Source: Oligoflexus sp. (GTDB lineage: Bacteria; Bdellovibrionota_B; Oligoflexia; Oligoflexales; Oligoflexaceae). From it: 5,795 bases of DNA. The notes beneath the pieces were generated by a model that was not told where the DNA came from, did no database searches, and worked only from the letters and a program-made list of their open reading frames with translations. Both the position numbers and the translations under genes were made by a program. Positions 1 to 5,795 of this stretch are shown one piece after another (within the stretch, counting starts at the first letter, position 1; each line of letters begins with the position of its first letter). Location of the stretch: contig JASLCY010000223.1 in assembly GCA_030151925.1 (NCBI GenBank), forward strand, positions 1-5,795, in the 5' to 3' direction.

Positions 1-1586
1 GAAGGGTGGTCGCCGCGCGGGGAGTAGAGTTTCGCTTGGAAACCGAAGAGACGGCGCTCGTTCGGGAGTTTATCGAGGATGGTCCAGCCCATCTGCAGGC
101 CGCCGAAGAACACGACCGACTTGAACACCGAACCCGGCTGGCGAGTCGCGAACACGGCGCGGTTGAAGCCTTCGGAATCGAAGCCCGAGACTACGGCGCG
201 CACTTCGCCTTCGTCGAGCGAGATCAGGCCGCCGTTGACCGCCGGCTTCTTCTTGAGCTCGGCCACGACTTCGTGCGTCTCCTCGTTGATGTCCATCACC
301 TCGGTGAAGACCACGTCGCCGACCTTGATCTTGTCGAGCAGGTCCTTAAGGTGCCAGGTGTATTCCTTATAGGTGGGGATCGAGAGGATCTTGGCCGTGC
401 GGATGAGCGCCTCGGCCGGGATCACGCCTTTCGGGAGGCCGTAATCCACGTAGACCTTCGGCTCCTTGCCCTTCTCCACGCGCGTGACCTTCGCGTAATA
501 GAACTGGTTCGGGATGAGGCTGCGGAGGTAGTGGTAGGAGCTGGGCGGCTCGACCGTATAATCCTTGAGGATCATCTCGAGGCGCGAGAGGTCGCGGCGC
601 ATCATGAGCTGCGCCTCGTCCTGCAGGCGCTTGTCGATCGTCGTGTAGACCCTGAGGCCGGCGTGGCTCAGGTCGCTGATCGAATCCATGCCGAGGGCGT
701 CGAGGATCTCCTTCTTATCGAGCTGCGAACGGATGAGGGAGACGAGGGAGACCTCGTTGTTGCCGAACTTGCCGAGGTTGAACGGCACGCGCTGGTCGAA
801 GGCTTCCTTGAATTGCTCCTCGGTGATCCAGCCCTGCTCGAGCATGCGGCGTAGCACGTAGTTCTTCCGCCAGTTCGCTTCGTTCCAAGCGGTCTCCTTA
901 TCCTTGCGCGAGTACTTCACGAAGGGGTTGTACTTGTTCGGCGCCTTCACCGAGCCGGCGATGAAAGCCGACTCGACGAGATTGAGCTGGCTCACGTCCT
1001 TGTTGAAGTAATAGCGCGCCGCGATGCCGATGCCCTTGCCGTTGGCCGTGACGTGGAACTGGTTCAGGTAGAATTCGAGGATCTCCTTCTTGGAATAGAG
1101 CCGCTCCATCTGGAACGCGCGGATCAATTCCTTGAATTTACGCGAGAACGAGCGCTCGCGGTGGTCCATGATGTTCTTCACCGTCTGCTGCGTGATCGAG
1201 GAGCCGCCGCGGTGGAACTTCATCCCGTTCTTCACGCCTTCGGCGAAGGCCTGGACGATGGCGACCGGGTCGACGCCGTAGTGCTGGAAGAAGTTCTTGT
1301 CCTCCGACGCGACCATCGCCCGGATCATGTTCTCGGGGATCTGGTCGATCGTCACGTAGCTCCTGTGCTCCTCGTTGAAGAAGCTCCCGATCTTATGCTG
1401 CTCGTCGAGCGTGTAGAGCGTCGTCTCCTCGTTGATGCGCGCGAGGATCGTCGACTTCTTCAGTTCGCTCGGGTCGCTGAAGTAGACCATGTAGCCGACG
1501 ATTCCGAGCCCGGAGAGGACGGCGAGTAATCCCACACCAATCGCGATAGCTGATGTCAGGAAAAAAGTGCGTTGCCACGATTTCAA
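1..1586 (-). CDS. mrcA: Class A penicillin-binding protein, PBP1A type (partial, C-terminus outside window)
   Basis: Bifunctional peptidoglycan synthase anchored in the inner membrane: it polymerises lipid II into glycan strands and cross-links the stem peptides. The 528 residues visible begin with a short cytoplasmic end and one membrane anchor (about 8-36). The GT51 domain follows with its family motifs: SEDKNFFQHYG (catalytic Glu95), GGSSITQQ (127-134), RKFKE (149-153, second Glu153), KKEILEFYLNQ (166-176) and GIAARYYFNK (187-196). YTTIDKRLQDEAQ (314-326) opens the transpeptidase part. An OB-like insert (about 360-455) sits before the SxxK motif SVFK, with catalytic Ser486 and Lys489. This insert is typical of Gram-negative PBP1A. 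The SxN and KTG motifs must lie beyond the left edge. The start is TTG at 1586: it has a good ribosome binding site, no ATG or GTG lies between it and an in-frame upstream stop, and later starts would cut the anchor. The gene is divergent from the HtrA-like gene. The family is certain; the symbol is by similarity to enterobacterial PBP1A. Confidence 0.95.
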   Translation of the reverse strand, partial: MKSWQRTFFLTSAIAIGVGLLAVLSGLGIVGYMVYFSDPSELKKSTILARINEETTLYTLDEQHKIGSFFNEEHRSYVTIDQIPENMIRAMVASEDKNFFQHYGVDPVAIVQAFAEGVKNGMKFHRGGSSITQQTVKNIMDHRERSFSRKFKELIRAFQMERLYSKKEILEFYLNQFHVTANGKGIGIAARYYFNKDVSQLNLVESAFIAGSVKAPNKYNPFVKYSRKDKETAWNEANWRKNYVLRRMLEQGWITEEQFKEAFDQRVPFNLGKFGNNEVSLVSLIRSQLDKKEILDALGMDSISDLSHAGLRVYTTIDKRLQDEAQLMMRRDLSRLEMILKDYTVEPPSSYHYLRSLIPNQFYYAKVTRVEKGKEPKVYVDYGLPKGVIPAEALIRTAKILSIPTYKEYTWHLKDLLDKIKVGDVVFTEVMDINEETHEVVAELKKKPAVNGGLISLDEGEVRAVVSGFDSEGFNRAVFATRQPGSVFKSVVFFGGLQMGWTILDKLPNERRLFGFQAKLYSPRGDHP

Positions 1587-1592
1587 GAGAGC

Positions 1593-1600
1593 ACCTCTTT
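1593..1600 (-). promoter_or_regulatory. Ribosome binding site of the PBP gene (decides a TTG start)
   Basis: On the minus strand the sequence reads AAAGAGGT, followed by six bases and then TTG. This close match to the anti-Shine-Dalgarno sequence, at ideal spacing, supports TTG at 1586 as the start. No ATG or GTG is available in frame upstream. Confidence 0.8.
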
Positions 1601-1617
1601 GGAAGGACCTAATCGTA

Positions 1618-1633
1618 AGAAGCAGCGGCTTCT
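1618..1633. other. Small dyad in the divergent intergenic region
   Basis: AGAAGC and GCTTCT form a perfect 6-bp inverted repeat around the four bases AGCG. On the minus strand it lies in the leader or promoter area of the PBP gene, about 32 bases before the TTG start. No T-tract follows on either strand, so it is not a terminator. It could be an operator half-site pair or an mRNA leader hairpin, or it could be chance. I found no convincing -35/-10 pair for the PBP gene in this region. Confidence 0.3.
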
Positions 1634-1695
1634 AAAAACTTTTGGGTTACCGTATCTTTTAACATAGTTAGGGCCTCTTCTGCCAGTCTTCCTTG

Positions 1696-1704
1696 TGATA
1701 TACT
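1696..1704 (+). promoter_or_regulatory. Extended -10 promoter of the HtrA-like gene
   Basis: TGATATACT matches the extended -10 pattern TGn plus TATAAT with one mismatch. No recognisable -35 element stands 16-18 bases upstream, which is common for extended -10 promoters. Transcription would begin near 1711, leaving a leader of about 20 bases that is mostly Shine-Dalgarno sequence. Confidence 0.55.
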
Positions 1705-1715
1705 TAGCTCTCATC

Positions 1716-1724
1716 GAGGGAGGG
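1716..1724 (+). promoter_or_regulatory. Purine-rich ribosome binding site supporting a GTG start
   Basis: GAGGGAGGG ends five bases before GTG at 1730. The double purine block gives two overlapping Shine-Dalgarno registers. The start it selects gives a clean Sec signal peptide directly at the N-terminus. Confidence 0.75.
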
Positions 1725-1729
1725 TTCCC

Positions 1730-2773
1730 GTGCGCGCGTTTCCGTTTTTTTTCATTTTTCTCTTGCTTCCCGGCCCGAGCCTTGCTCAAGCCTCGTCCGA
1801 AGAGATCCTCCCGCGCATTCGCCATAACCTTGTCACGATCCGCGCACCGGAGAGGCCGCAGCGCCAGGGGCAGGCTTACGATCCCTACGCCTACTTCTTC
1901 CAAACCGCCATCCCGCAAGGGAAAGGCGCCACCGTCCTGGGCACGGGCTTCGTGCTGCCGGACGGCAGCCACGTGGCGACGACGTTCAGGGCCTTGGAAG
2001 GCTCGAGCCGCTTCGAGGTCGCCTCGGACCAAGGCAAGGTCTACGCTGCCCAACTCTTGGGCGCCGATGCGAGCCTCGATCTTGCCATACTCGAATTGAA
2101 GAGCGGAAAAGCCTTCGGGGGCATCGATTTCGGCGACTCGAAACTTTCGCGAATCGGCGATCCGCTTCTCATGTTTGGCAAGAGCTTAAGATTCCTTATG
2201 ATCAAGACCAACCTAGCGGCCACCGACACCGTCGAAGGAAGCTATGGCCGCCACTGGTTGATCGATCGCCCCACGCACCCCGGAGTCGCCGGCGGGCCGC
2301 TGGTCGATACGCGGGGACGAGTCGTGGGCATGGCGGTCTTCAATGCCGAAGGCCCCGCGCACCTCGGCGCCGCGCTACCCGCCGCCCTGCTCGTCAAAGC
2401 GAGCCGCGAGCTCATCCATCAGGGCAAACTCTCGCGCGCCTGGATCGGCATCGTCCCCCGCAACCTCGCGAGCCTCGACGATCTCGATCATATCCACGGC
2501 GACGACGTGAAGGGCGGCGTCCTCATCGAGAACCTCATCGTCGACGGACCGGCCGCGAAAGCCGGGCTGCAGGTCGGCGATCTCATCATGGCGATCGGCA
2601 AGACGACGATCCGCAGCGCCAGCGACCTCCAGGACTTCCTCGACAAGCACAAGGCCGGCGAGAAGGTGAGCGTGCGCCTCAGTCGCGGCAGCAAGGGCGT
2701 CCTCACTCTGCCGCTCGCGCTCGGTGATTTGCCGAGCGCGCAGGATCTTCCGAACGCCGGGTCCCTGCTCTAA
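1730..2773 (+). CDS. Exported HtrA/DegP-like protein with one PDZ domain, probably catalytically inactive
   Basis: A 347-residue protein built like a DegS/HtrA protease (family S1C). It has a signal peptide (1 to about 19-21; Arg2, Phe/Leu-rich core, Ala-x-Ala-type cleavage near SLAQA), a trypsin-like domain (about 25-230) and one PDZ domain (about 237-332; VLIENLIVDGPAAKAGLQVGD is the hallmark stretch, at 264-284). No lipobox cysteine is seen, so a soluble periplasmic location is expected. The family's TNxHVV histidine motif reads ATTFRALEG here, with Arg87 in place of His. The Asp motif is kept as DASLDLAIL (Asp117). The GNSGGP serine motif reads GVAGGP, with Ala187 in place of Ser. With two triad residues lost, proteolysis is not expected; a chaperone, scaffold or peptide-binding role through the PDZ domain is inference. 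The frame is intact and domain motifs are otherwise conserved, so it does not look like a decaying pseudogene. It is transcribed away from the PBP gene. Confidence 0.88.
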   Translation: MRAFPFFFIFLLLPGPSLAQASSEEILPRIRHNLVTIRAPERPQRQGQAYDPYAYFFQTAIPQGKGATVLGTGFVLPDGSHVATTFRALEGSSRFEVASDQGKVYAAQLLGADASLDLAILELKSGKAFGGIDFGDSKLSRIGDPLLMFGKSLRFLMIKTNLAATDTVEGSYGRHWLIDRPTHPGVAGGPLVDTRGRVVGMAVFNAEGPAHLGAALPAALLVKASRELIHQGKLSRAWIGIVPRNLASLDDLDHIHGDDVKGGVLIENLIVDGPAAKAGLQVGDLIMAIGKTTIRSASDLQDFLDKHKAGEKVSVRLSRGSKGVLTLPLALGDLPSAQDLPNAGSLL

Positions 2774-2781
2774 GAGCTGAG

Positions 2782-2810
2782 TTGACCAAGCCGAGCTGCC
2801 TCGCTATACT
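2782..2810 (+). promoter_or_regulatory. Sigma-70-type promoter of the transketolase gene
   Basis: TTGACC (2782-2787) and TATACT (2805-2810) each match the consensus hexamer at five of six positions and are separated by exactly 17 bases. Transcription would start near 2817, giving a leader of about 29 bases. A second TATACT lies at 2822-2827 without a good -35. The -35 begins only eight bases after the preceding stop codon, and I see no terminator between the two genes, so read-through from the HtrA-like gene is also possible. Confidence 0.7.
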
Positions 2811-2845
2811 CCCGCGCATCCTATACTCTCCAGCGAGGGCAGCTC

Positions 2846-4810
2846 ATGAATGACTTGCAGACGATCAACACTCTCAAAGGTTTGGTGATCGACGTCGTTG
2901 ATAAAGCCAAATCGGGCCACCCGGGCGGCGCGATGTCCAGTATGGATTTCGCCTATCTCCTTTTTACCGAGTACCTTCGCTTCGATCCCGCGAATACCAA
3001 ATGGTTGGGCCGCGATCGTTTCATCCTGAGCGCCGGCCATGAATCGATGCTCATCTATACCATGCTCCACTACATCGGTTGGCTGGATATGGACGATTTG
3101 AAGCAGTTCCGCCAATTCAAATCACGCACTCCGGGCCACCCTGAAAACTTCATGACGCCCGGCGTCGAATGCACGACGGGACCGCTGGGCCAGGGAGCCG
3201 CGATGTCAGTCGGTTTTGCGATCGCCTCCCGCCATCAGGAAGCGGCTCTCGACCGTGAGCTCTTCCGCCACAAGACCTGGGTCCTGATGGGCGACGGCTG
3301 CATGCAGGAAGACATCACCCTGGGCGCCGCCTCGCTCGCGGGTCACCTTCGCCTCGATCAGCTCGTCTGGTACTACGATCAGAACAAGGTCCAGATCGCC
3401 GGCACCATCGATCGCGTGGCTTCGGACGATTACAAAAAAGTCTTCGAAGGCATGCGCTGGGAAGTGATCACCGTGAACGCCCACGATCACGACGACCTCC
3501 GTCGCGCCCTGAACCGCGCGAAAGACGATAAACGCGACAAGCCCCTGCTCATCATCGGCGCTTCGACCATGGCGCACGGCGCTTATTCGATGGAAGGCTC
3601 GAGCGATACCCACGGCTCCCCGCTGCCGGCCGAAGAGCGGGTGAAGACGCGCGCGAAGCTCGGCCTGCCCGCGGAAGGCTTCCATGCGCCGCAGGAATCC
3701 TACTCCCACTTCCGCCGCAACTTCGAGAAACGGAAGAACGAAGTCCTGGAGTGGCAGAAGGCGTTCGAAGCGAAGCTCGGCAAACCGGAATTCAAGGCGA
3801 AGTACGAAGCCTATTACGAGAAGCAGGCCTTCACCGACCTGCCGGCGATCACCTGGCCCGCCGGCAAGCCGGTCGCGACCCGCAACGCTTTCGGCGACAT
3901 CATCGAGAAGTGGGCGGACGCCGTGCCGAATTTCATCGGCGGCTCAGCGGACCTCGACGGCTCGAACATGACCGAGCAATGGGTCGAGAAAGTCGGCGAT
4001 TTCCACGGCGAAGACAGCCCGAACAGCCGCAACATCGCTTTCGGCGTGCGCGAATTCCCGATGTCGGCGATCTCCAACGGCCTCGCCCTGCACGGCGGCA
4101 TGATTCCGTTCGACGCGACCTTCCTCGCTTTCGCGGATTATTCGCGCGCCGCGCTGCGCCTCGGCGCTCTGCAGCGCTGCCGCGTGATCCATGAGTTCAG
4201 CCACGATTCGTTTTTCCTCGGCGAGGACGGCCCGACCCACCAGCCGATCGAGCACGTGATGTCGCTGCGCATGATCCCGAACTTCTACGTGATGCGCCCG
4301 GCCGATGCGTATGAGACTCAGGTGATGATGGAGGTGGCGATCAACCTTCCGGAAAGCCCTTCGGCGCTCTGCCTCACTCGTCAGAAATTGCCGCTTCTGC
4401 ATCTCGATCCGAAAACCATCAGTCAGGCGCGCTTCGGTGCGTATGCGGTGCAGGACGTCGAAAATCCAGAAGTCATTTTGTTCGCGACCGGTTCGGAGGT
4501 TCCTCTCGCGCTCGCGGCTGCGGCCCTGCTGAATAAATATAAAGTCAAAGTTGTCTCCATGCCATGCTGGGAACTCTTTGACGAGCAACCGAAGAGCTAC
4601 CAGGAGAGCGTCCTGAGCCCGAAATGCACGAAACGCGTGTCTATCGAAGCCGGCACGACCTTGGGCTGGCAGAAATATACGGGCCATCAGGGTCTCAATA
4701 TCGGCGTCGACCACTTCGGCGACAGCGCGCCAGCCGAGGCCCTGGCCAAAGAATATGGCTTCACTCCCGAGCAGGTGGCGGCGACTATCAAAAACTACCT
4801 GTCTCTCTGA
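2846..4810 (+). CDS. tkt: Transketolase (thiamine diphosphate dependent)
   Basis: Transfers two-carbon ketol units between sugar phosphates (xylulose-5-P, ribose-5-P, erythrose-4-P) in the cytosolic non-oxidative pentose phosphate pathway. It is complete at 654 residues, the usual length. Motifs in order: SGHPGGAMS (His25), SAGHES (His65), TPGHPE (His98), the diphosphate/metal motif GDGCMQED...DQN (Asp150, Glu155, Asn180), THGSPL (His256), TRNAFG (Arg346), GGSADL (365-370), GVREFPM with catalytic Glu403, SHDS (His453), LGEDGPTHQP (Asp461, His465), LTRQKLP (Arg512) and the C-terminal ATGSEVPLAL and EAGTTLGWQKYTG. By alignment to yeast transketolase (offset 7 in this region), Gly160 replaces Glu167. 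The segment before THGSPL is also longer than in E. coli TktA. From memory, both traits resemble a transketolase branch seen in Bacteroidetes. The ATG start has GAGGG six bases upstream (2835-2839). The gene has its own promoter and terminator and is probably monocistronic. Confidence 0.97.
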   Translation: MNDLQTINTLKGLVIDVVDKAKSGHPGGAMSSMDFAYLLFTEYLRFDPANTKWLGRDRFILSAGHESMLIYTMLHYIGWLDMDDLKQFRQFKSRTPGHPENFMTPGVECTTGPLGQGAAMSVGFAIASRHQEAALDRELFRHKTWVLMGDGCMQEDITLGAASLAGHLRLDQLVWYYDQNKVQIAGTIDRVASDDYKKVFEGMRWEVITVNAHDHDDLRRALNRAKDDKRDKPLLIIGASTMAHGAYSMEGSSDTHGSPLPAEERVKTRAKLGLPAEGFHAPQESYSHFRRNFEKRKNEVLEWQKAFEAKLGKPEFKAKYEAYYEKQAFTDLPAITWPAGKPVATRNAFGDIIEKWADAVPNFIGGSADLDGSNMTEQWVEKVGDFHGEDSPNSRNIAFGVREFPMSAISNGLALHGGMIPFDATFLAFADYSRAALRLGALQRCRVIHEFSHDSFFLGEDGPTHQPIEHVMSLRMIPNFYVMRPADAYETQVMMEVAINLPESPSALCLTRQKLPLLHLDPKTISQARFGAYAVQDVENPEVILFATGSEVPLALAAAALLNKYKVKVVSMPCWELFDEQPKSYQESVLSPKCTKRVSIEAGTTLGWQKYTGHQGLNIGVDHFGDSAPAEALAKEYGFTPEQVAATIKNYLSL

Positions 4811-4830
4811 TGGTTTGTCCTTGAAAGCTC

Positions 4831-4873
4831 AGCGGATTTGGTGAACGATCAGGGCACCAAATTCGCTTTTTTT
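4831..4873 (+). terminator. Rho-independent terminator after tkt
   Basis: The arms 4831-4843 (AGCGGATTTGGTG) and 4855-4867 (CACCAAATTCGCT) form a 13-bp stem with a single G-U pair and an 11-base loop. The stem runs straight into seven T residues (4867-4873). It starts 20 bases after the transketolase stop codon. It should separate tkt from the downstream fatty acid oxidation gene. Confidence 0.9.
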
Positions 4874-4907
4874 ACGTTTGGCTCCCTCTACTTTAAGTTC
4901 CAATCTC

Positions 4908-4913
4908 GAGGAG
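4908..4913 (+). promoter_or_regulatory. Ribosome binding site of the FadN-type gene
   Basis: GAGGAG stands six bases before ATG at 4920 and fixes the start. Between the terminator T-tract and this site only about 34 bases remain for a promoter. The best -10 guesses there (TACTTT at 4889-4894, TAAGTT at 4894-4899) are weak, so I do not call a promoter. Confidence 0.75.
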
Positions 4914-4919
4914 TTCCCT

Positions 4920-5795
4920 ATGACACTCAAAATTCACCGAGCCGCCGTTCTCGGTGCCGGCGTGATGGGAGCGCAGATCGCAGCCCATTTGGCAGCCGCT
5001 GGCGTTCGCACGCATCTTTTGGATCTTCCGTCGCAAGAGCCTCATAAGGATCCCAAGATCGCGGCCGCCATCGGCAAGAACTTCCGTTCGACGATCGCCA
5101 CGCTCGCGATTGAGAACCTCAAGAAGCTGAAGCCAGCCCCCCTCGCATCGGAATCGGTGATCGCTAATCTGATTCCCGGCAATTTCGATGACGATATCTC
5201 GGTCCTCGCCGACGTCGATTGGGTGATCGAAGTCGTGGCCGAGCGCCTCGACATCAAGAAATCCATCCTGAAGCGCATCTCCGAATACGCGCGGCCGCAC
5301 ATCCCGGTGACGACCAACACCTCGGGCCTCTCGCTCGAGCAGATGGCGGAAGACCTGAGCCCGGACTTCCAGGCCCGCTTCTTCGGGACCCACTTCTTCA
5401 ACCCGCCTCGCTACATGAAGCTGCTCGAGGTGATCCCGCATCCGAACACCGATAAGAAACTGATGGATTCGCTCACCGACTGGATCGAGCGCAACCTCGG
5501 CAAAGGCATCGTGCACGCGAAGGATACGATCAACTTCATCGCCAACCGCATCGGGACCTTCAGCATGGTCGCCGCGTTCCAGCACATGGACGAGCTCGGC
5601 CTCAACATCGAGACCGTCGACGCGATCACCGGCAAGACCGTGGGCCGCCCCAGCTCGGCGACCTTCCGCACCATGGACGTCGTGGGCATCGACGTGTTCG
5701 CGGCGGTGGCGAAGAACGTCGGCAAATACGCTCCTAACGATCCCTACGTGAAGTTCTTCACCCCTCCGCAGTGGATCGAGCACCTGATCTCGAAG
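4920..5795 (+). CDS. fadN: 3-hydroxyacyl-CoA dehydrogenase, FadN type (partial, C-terminus outside window)
   Basis: Oxidises L-3-hydroxyacyl-CoA to 3-ketoacyl-CoA with NAD+, the third step of fatty acid beta-oxidation. The 292 residues visible open with a Rossmann fold: AAVLGAGVMGAQIAAHL (8-24; GxGxxG at 12-17) and Asp35 at the end of the second strand, which favours NAD+ over NADP+. The dehydrogenase active site is complete: Ser135 in TNTSGLS, His158 in FFGTHFFNPPRY, Glu170 in KLLEVIP and Asn209 in NFIANR. The second domain begins about 207, with GRPSSATFRTMDVVGID (242-258). KLKPAPL (69-75), the IPGNFDDD segment (85-92) and the RPSSATFR block match the FadN style. FadN carries dehydrogenase first and enoyl-CoA hydratase last, the reverse of FadB, so a hydratase domain is expected past the right edge. 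A stand-alone dehydrogenase (Hbd/PaaH, about 280-310 residues) cannot be excluded from this fragment but fits the motifs less well. A thiolase gene downstream would be the usual partner. Confidence 0.93.
   Translation, partial: MTLKIHRAAVLGAGVMGAQIAAHLAAAGVRTHLLDLPSQEPHKDPKIAAAIGKNFRSTIATLAIENLKKLKPAPLASESVIANLIPGNFDDDISVLADVDWVIEVVAERLDIKKSILKRISEYARPHIPVTTNTSGLSLEQMAEDLSPDFQARFFGTHFFNPPRYMKLLEVIPHPNTDKKLMDSLTDWIERNLGKGIVHAKDTINFIANRIGTFSMVAAFQHMDELGLNIETVDAITGKTVGRPSSATFRTMDVVGIDVFAAVAKNVGKYAPNDPYVKFFTPPQWIEHLISK

Noticed and set aside
6..854. Long open frame on the plus strand opposite the PBP gene (282 codons)
   Set aside because: It is antisense to a PBP1A frame with full GT51 motifs, its translation is a low-complexity mix of Arg, Glu, Val, Leu and His typical of GC-rich antisense frames, and it has no domain I recognise.
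1660..1670. Short palindrome TAACATAGTTA in the divergent intergenic region as an operator
   Set aside because: Only four base pairs per arm around three bases. This length is expected by chance in an AT-richer spacer, and no second copy is present.
1695..2099. Overlapping plus-strand open frame at the start of the HtrA-like gene (134 codons)
   Set aside because: Its Arg/Ser/Pro-rich translation is an out-of-frame reading of the HtrA-like gene. Its ATG also lies at the -10 element and lacks a ribosome binding site.
2774..2845. Possible terminator between the HtrA-like gene and tkt
   Set aside because: No stable stem followed by a T-tract could be found in this 72-base gap; the bases are accounted for by the promoter and ribosome binding site of tkt.
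3944..4714. Open frame on the minus strand inside tkt (256 codons)
   Set aside because: It is fully inside the conserved transketolase sequence, with Arg/His/Glu-rich composition typical of antisense frames and no domain signature.
4821..4849. TTGAAA followed after 17 bases by AACGAT as a promoter for the FadN-type gene
   Set aside because: The -10 matches only three of six positions, and any transcript would run straight through the strong terminator at 4831-4873 before reaching the gene.
4893..5783. Long open frame on the minus strand opposite the FadN-type gene (296 codons)
   Set aside because: The plus strand carries an intact dehydrogenase with all catalytic residues and a ribosome binding site. 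The antisense frame has no recognisable motif and would also run across the fadN start.

Overview
The window is a GC-rich (roughly 60% by eye), densely coding stretch of a bacterial chromosome. It carries four protein genes, two of them cut by the window edges, and no RNA genes, mobile elements or CRISPR arrays. The class A penicillin-binding protein contains an OB-like insert between its glycosyltransferase and transpeptidase parts, and the protease-like protein has a Sec signal peptide and a DegP/HtrA-type layout. Both point to a Gram-negative cell with a periplasm. A deltaproteobacterial or Bdellovibrionota-like lineage would fit, but this is inference from protein style and not a proven placement.

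Layout: (1) positions 1-1586, minus strand, is the N-terminal 528 residues of a PBP1A-type peptidoglycan synthase. It begins at a TTG codon with a good Shine-Dalgarno sequence, and its C-terminus lies off the left edge. (2) 1587-1729 is a divergent intergenic region with an extended -10 promoter for the rightward gene. (3) 1730-2773, plus strand, is a 347-residue exported HtrA-like protein with one PDZ domain. Two of its three catalytic triad positions are replaced (His to Arg87, Ser to Ala187), so it is probably an inactive protease homologue. (4) 2774-2845 holds a near-consensus sigma-70-type promoter. (5) 2846-4810, plus strand, is a complete transketolase. (6) 4811-4919 holds a strong Rho-independent terminator followed by the leader of the next gene. 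(7) 4920 to the right edge, plus strand, is the N-terminal 292 residues of a FadN-type 3-hydroxyacyl-CoA dehydrogenase; the expected enoyl-CoA hydratase half lies beyond the window.

The genes do not form one operon. The two left genes are divergent and both act in or on the periplasm. The transketolase (pentose phosphate pathway) has its own promoter and terminator, and the fatty acid oxidation gene starts a new unit after that terminator. The content is mostly housekeeping, and I see no clear new system. The most unusual element is the inactivated HtrA-like protein divergent from the PBP. The next is the transketolase, whose thiamine-diphosphate site lacks one of the classical glutamates.
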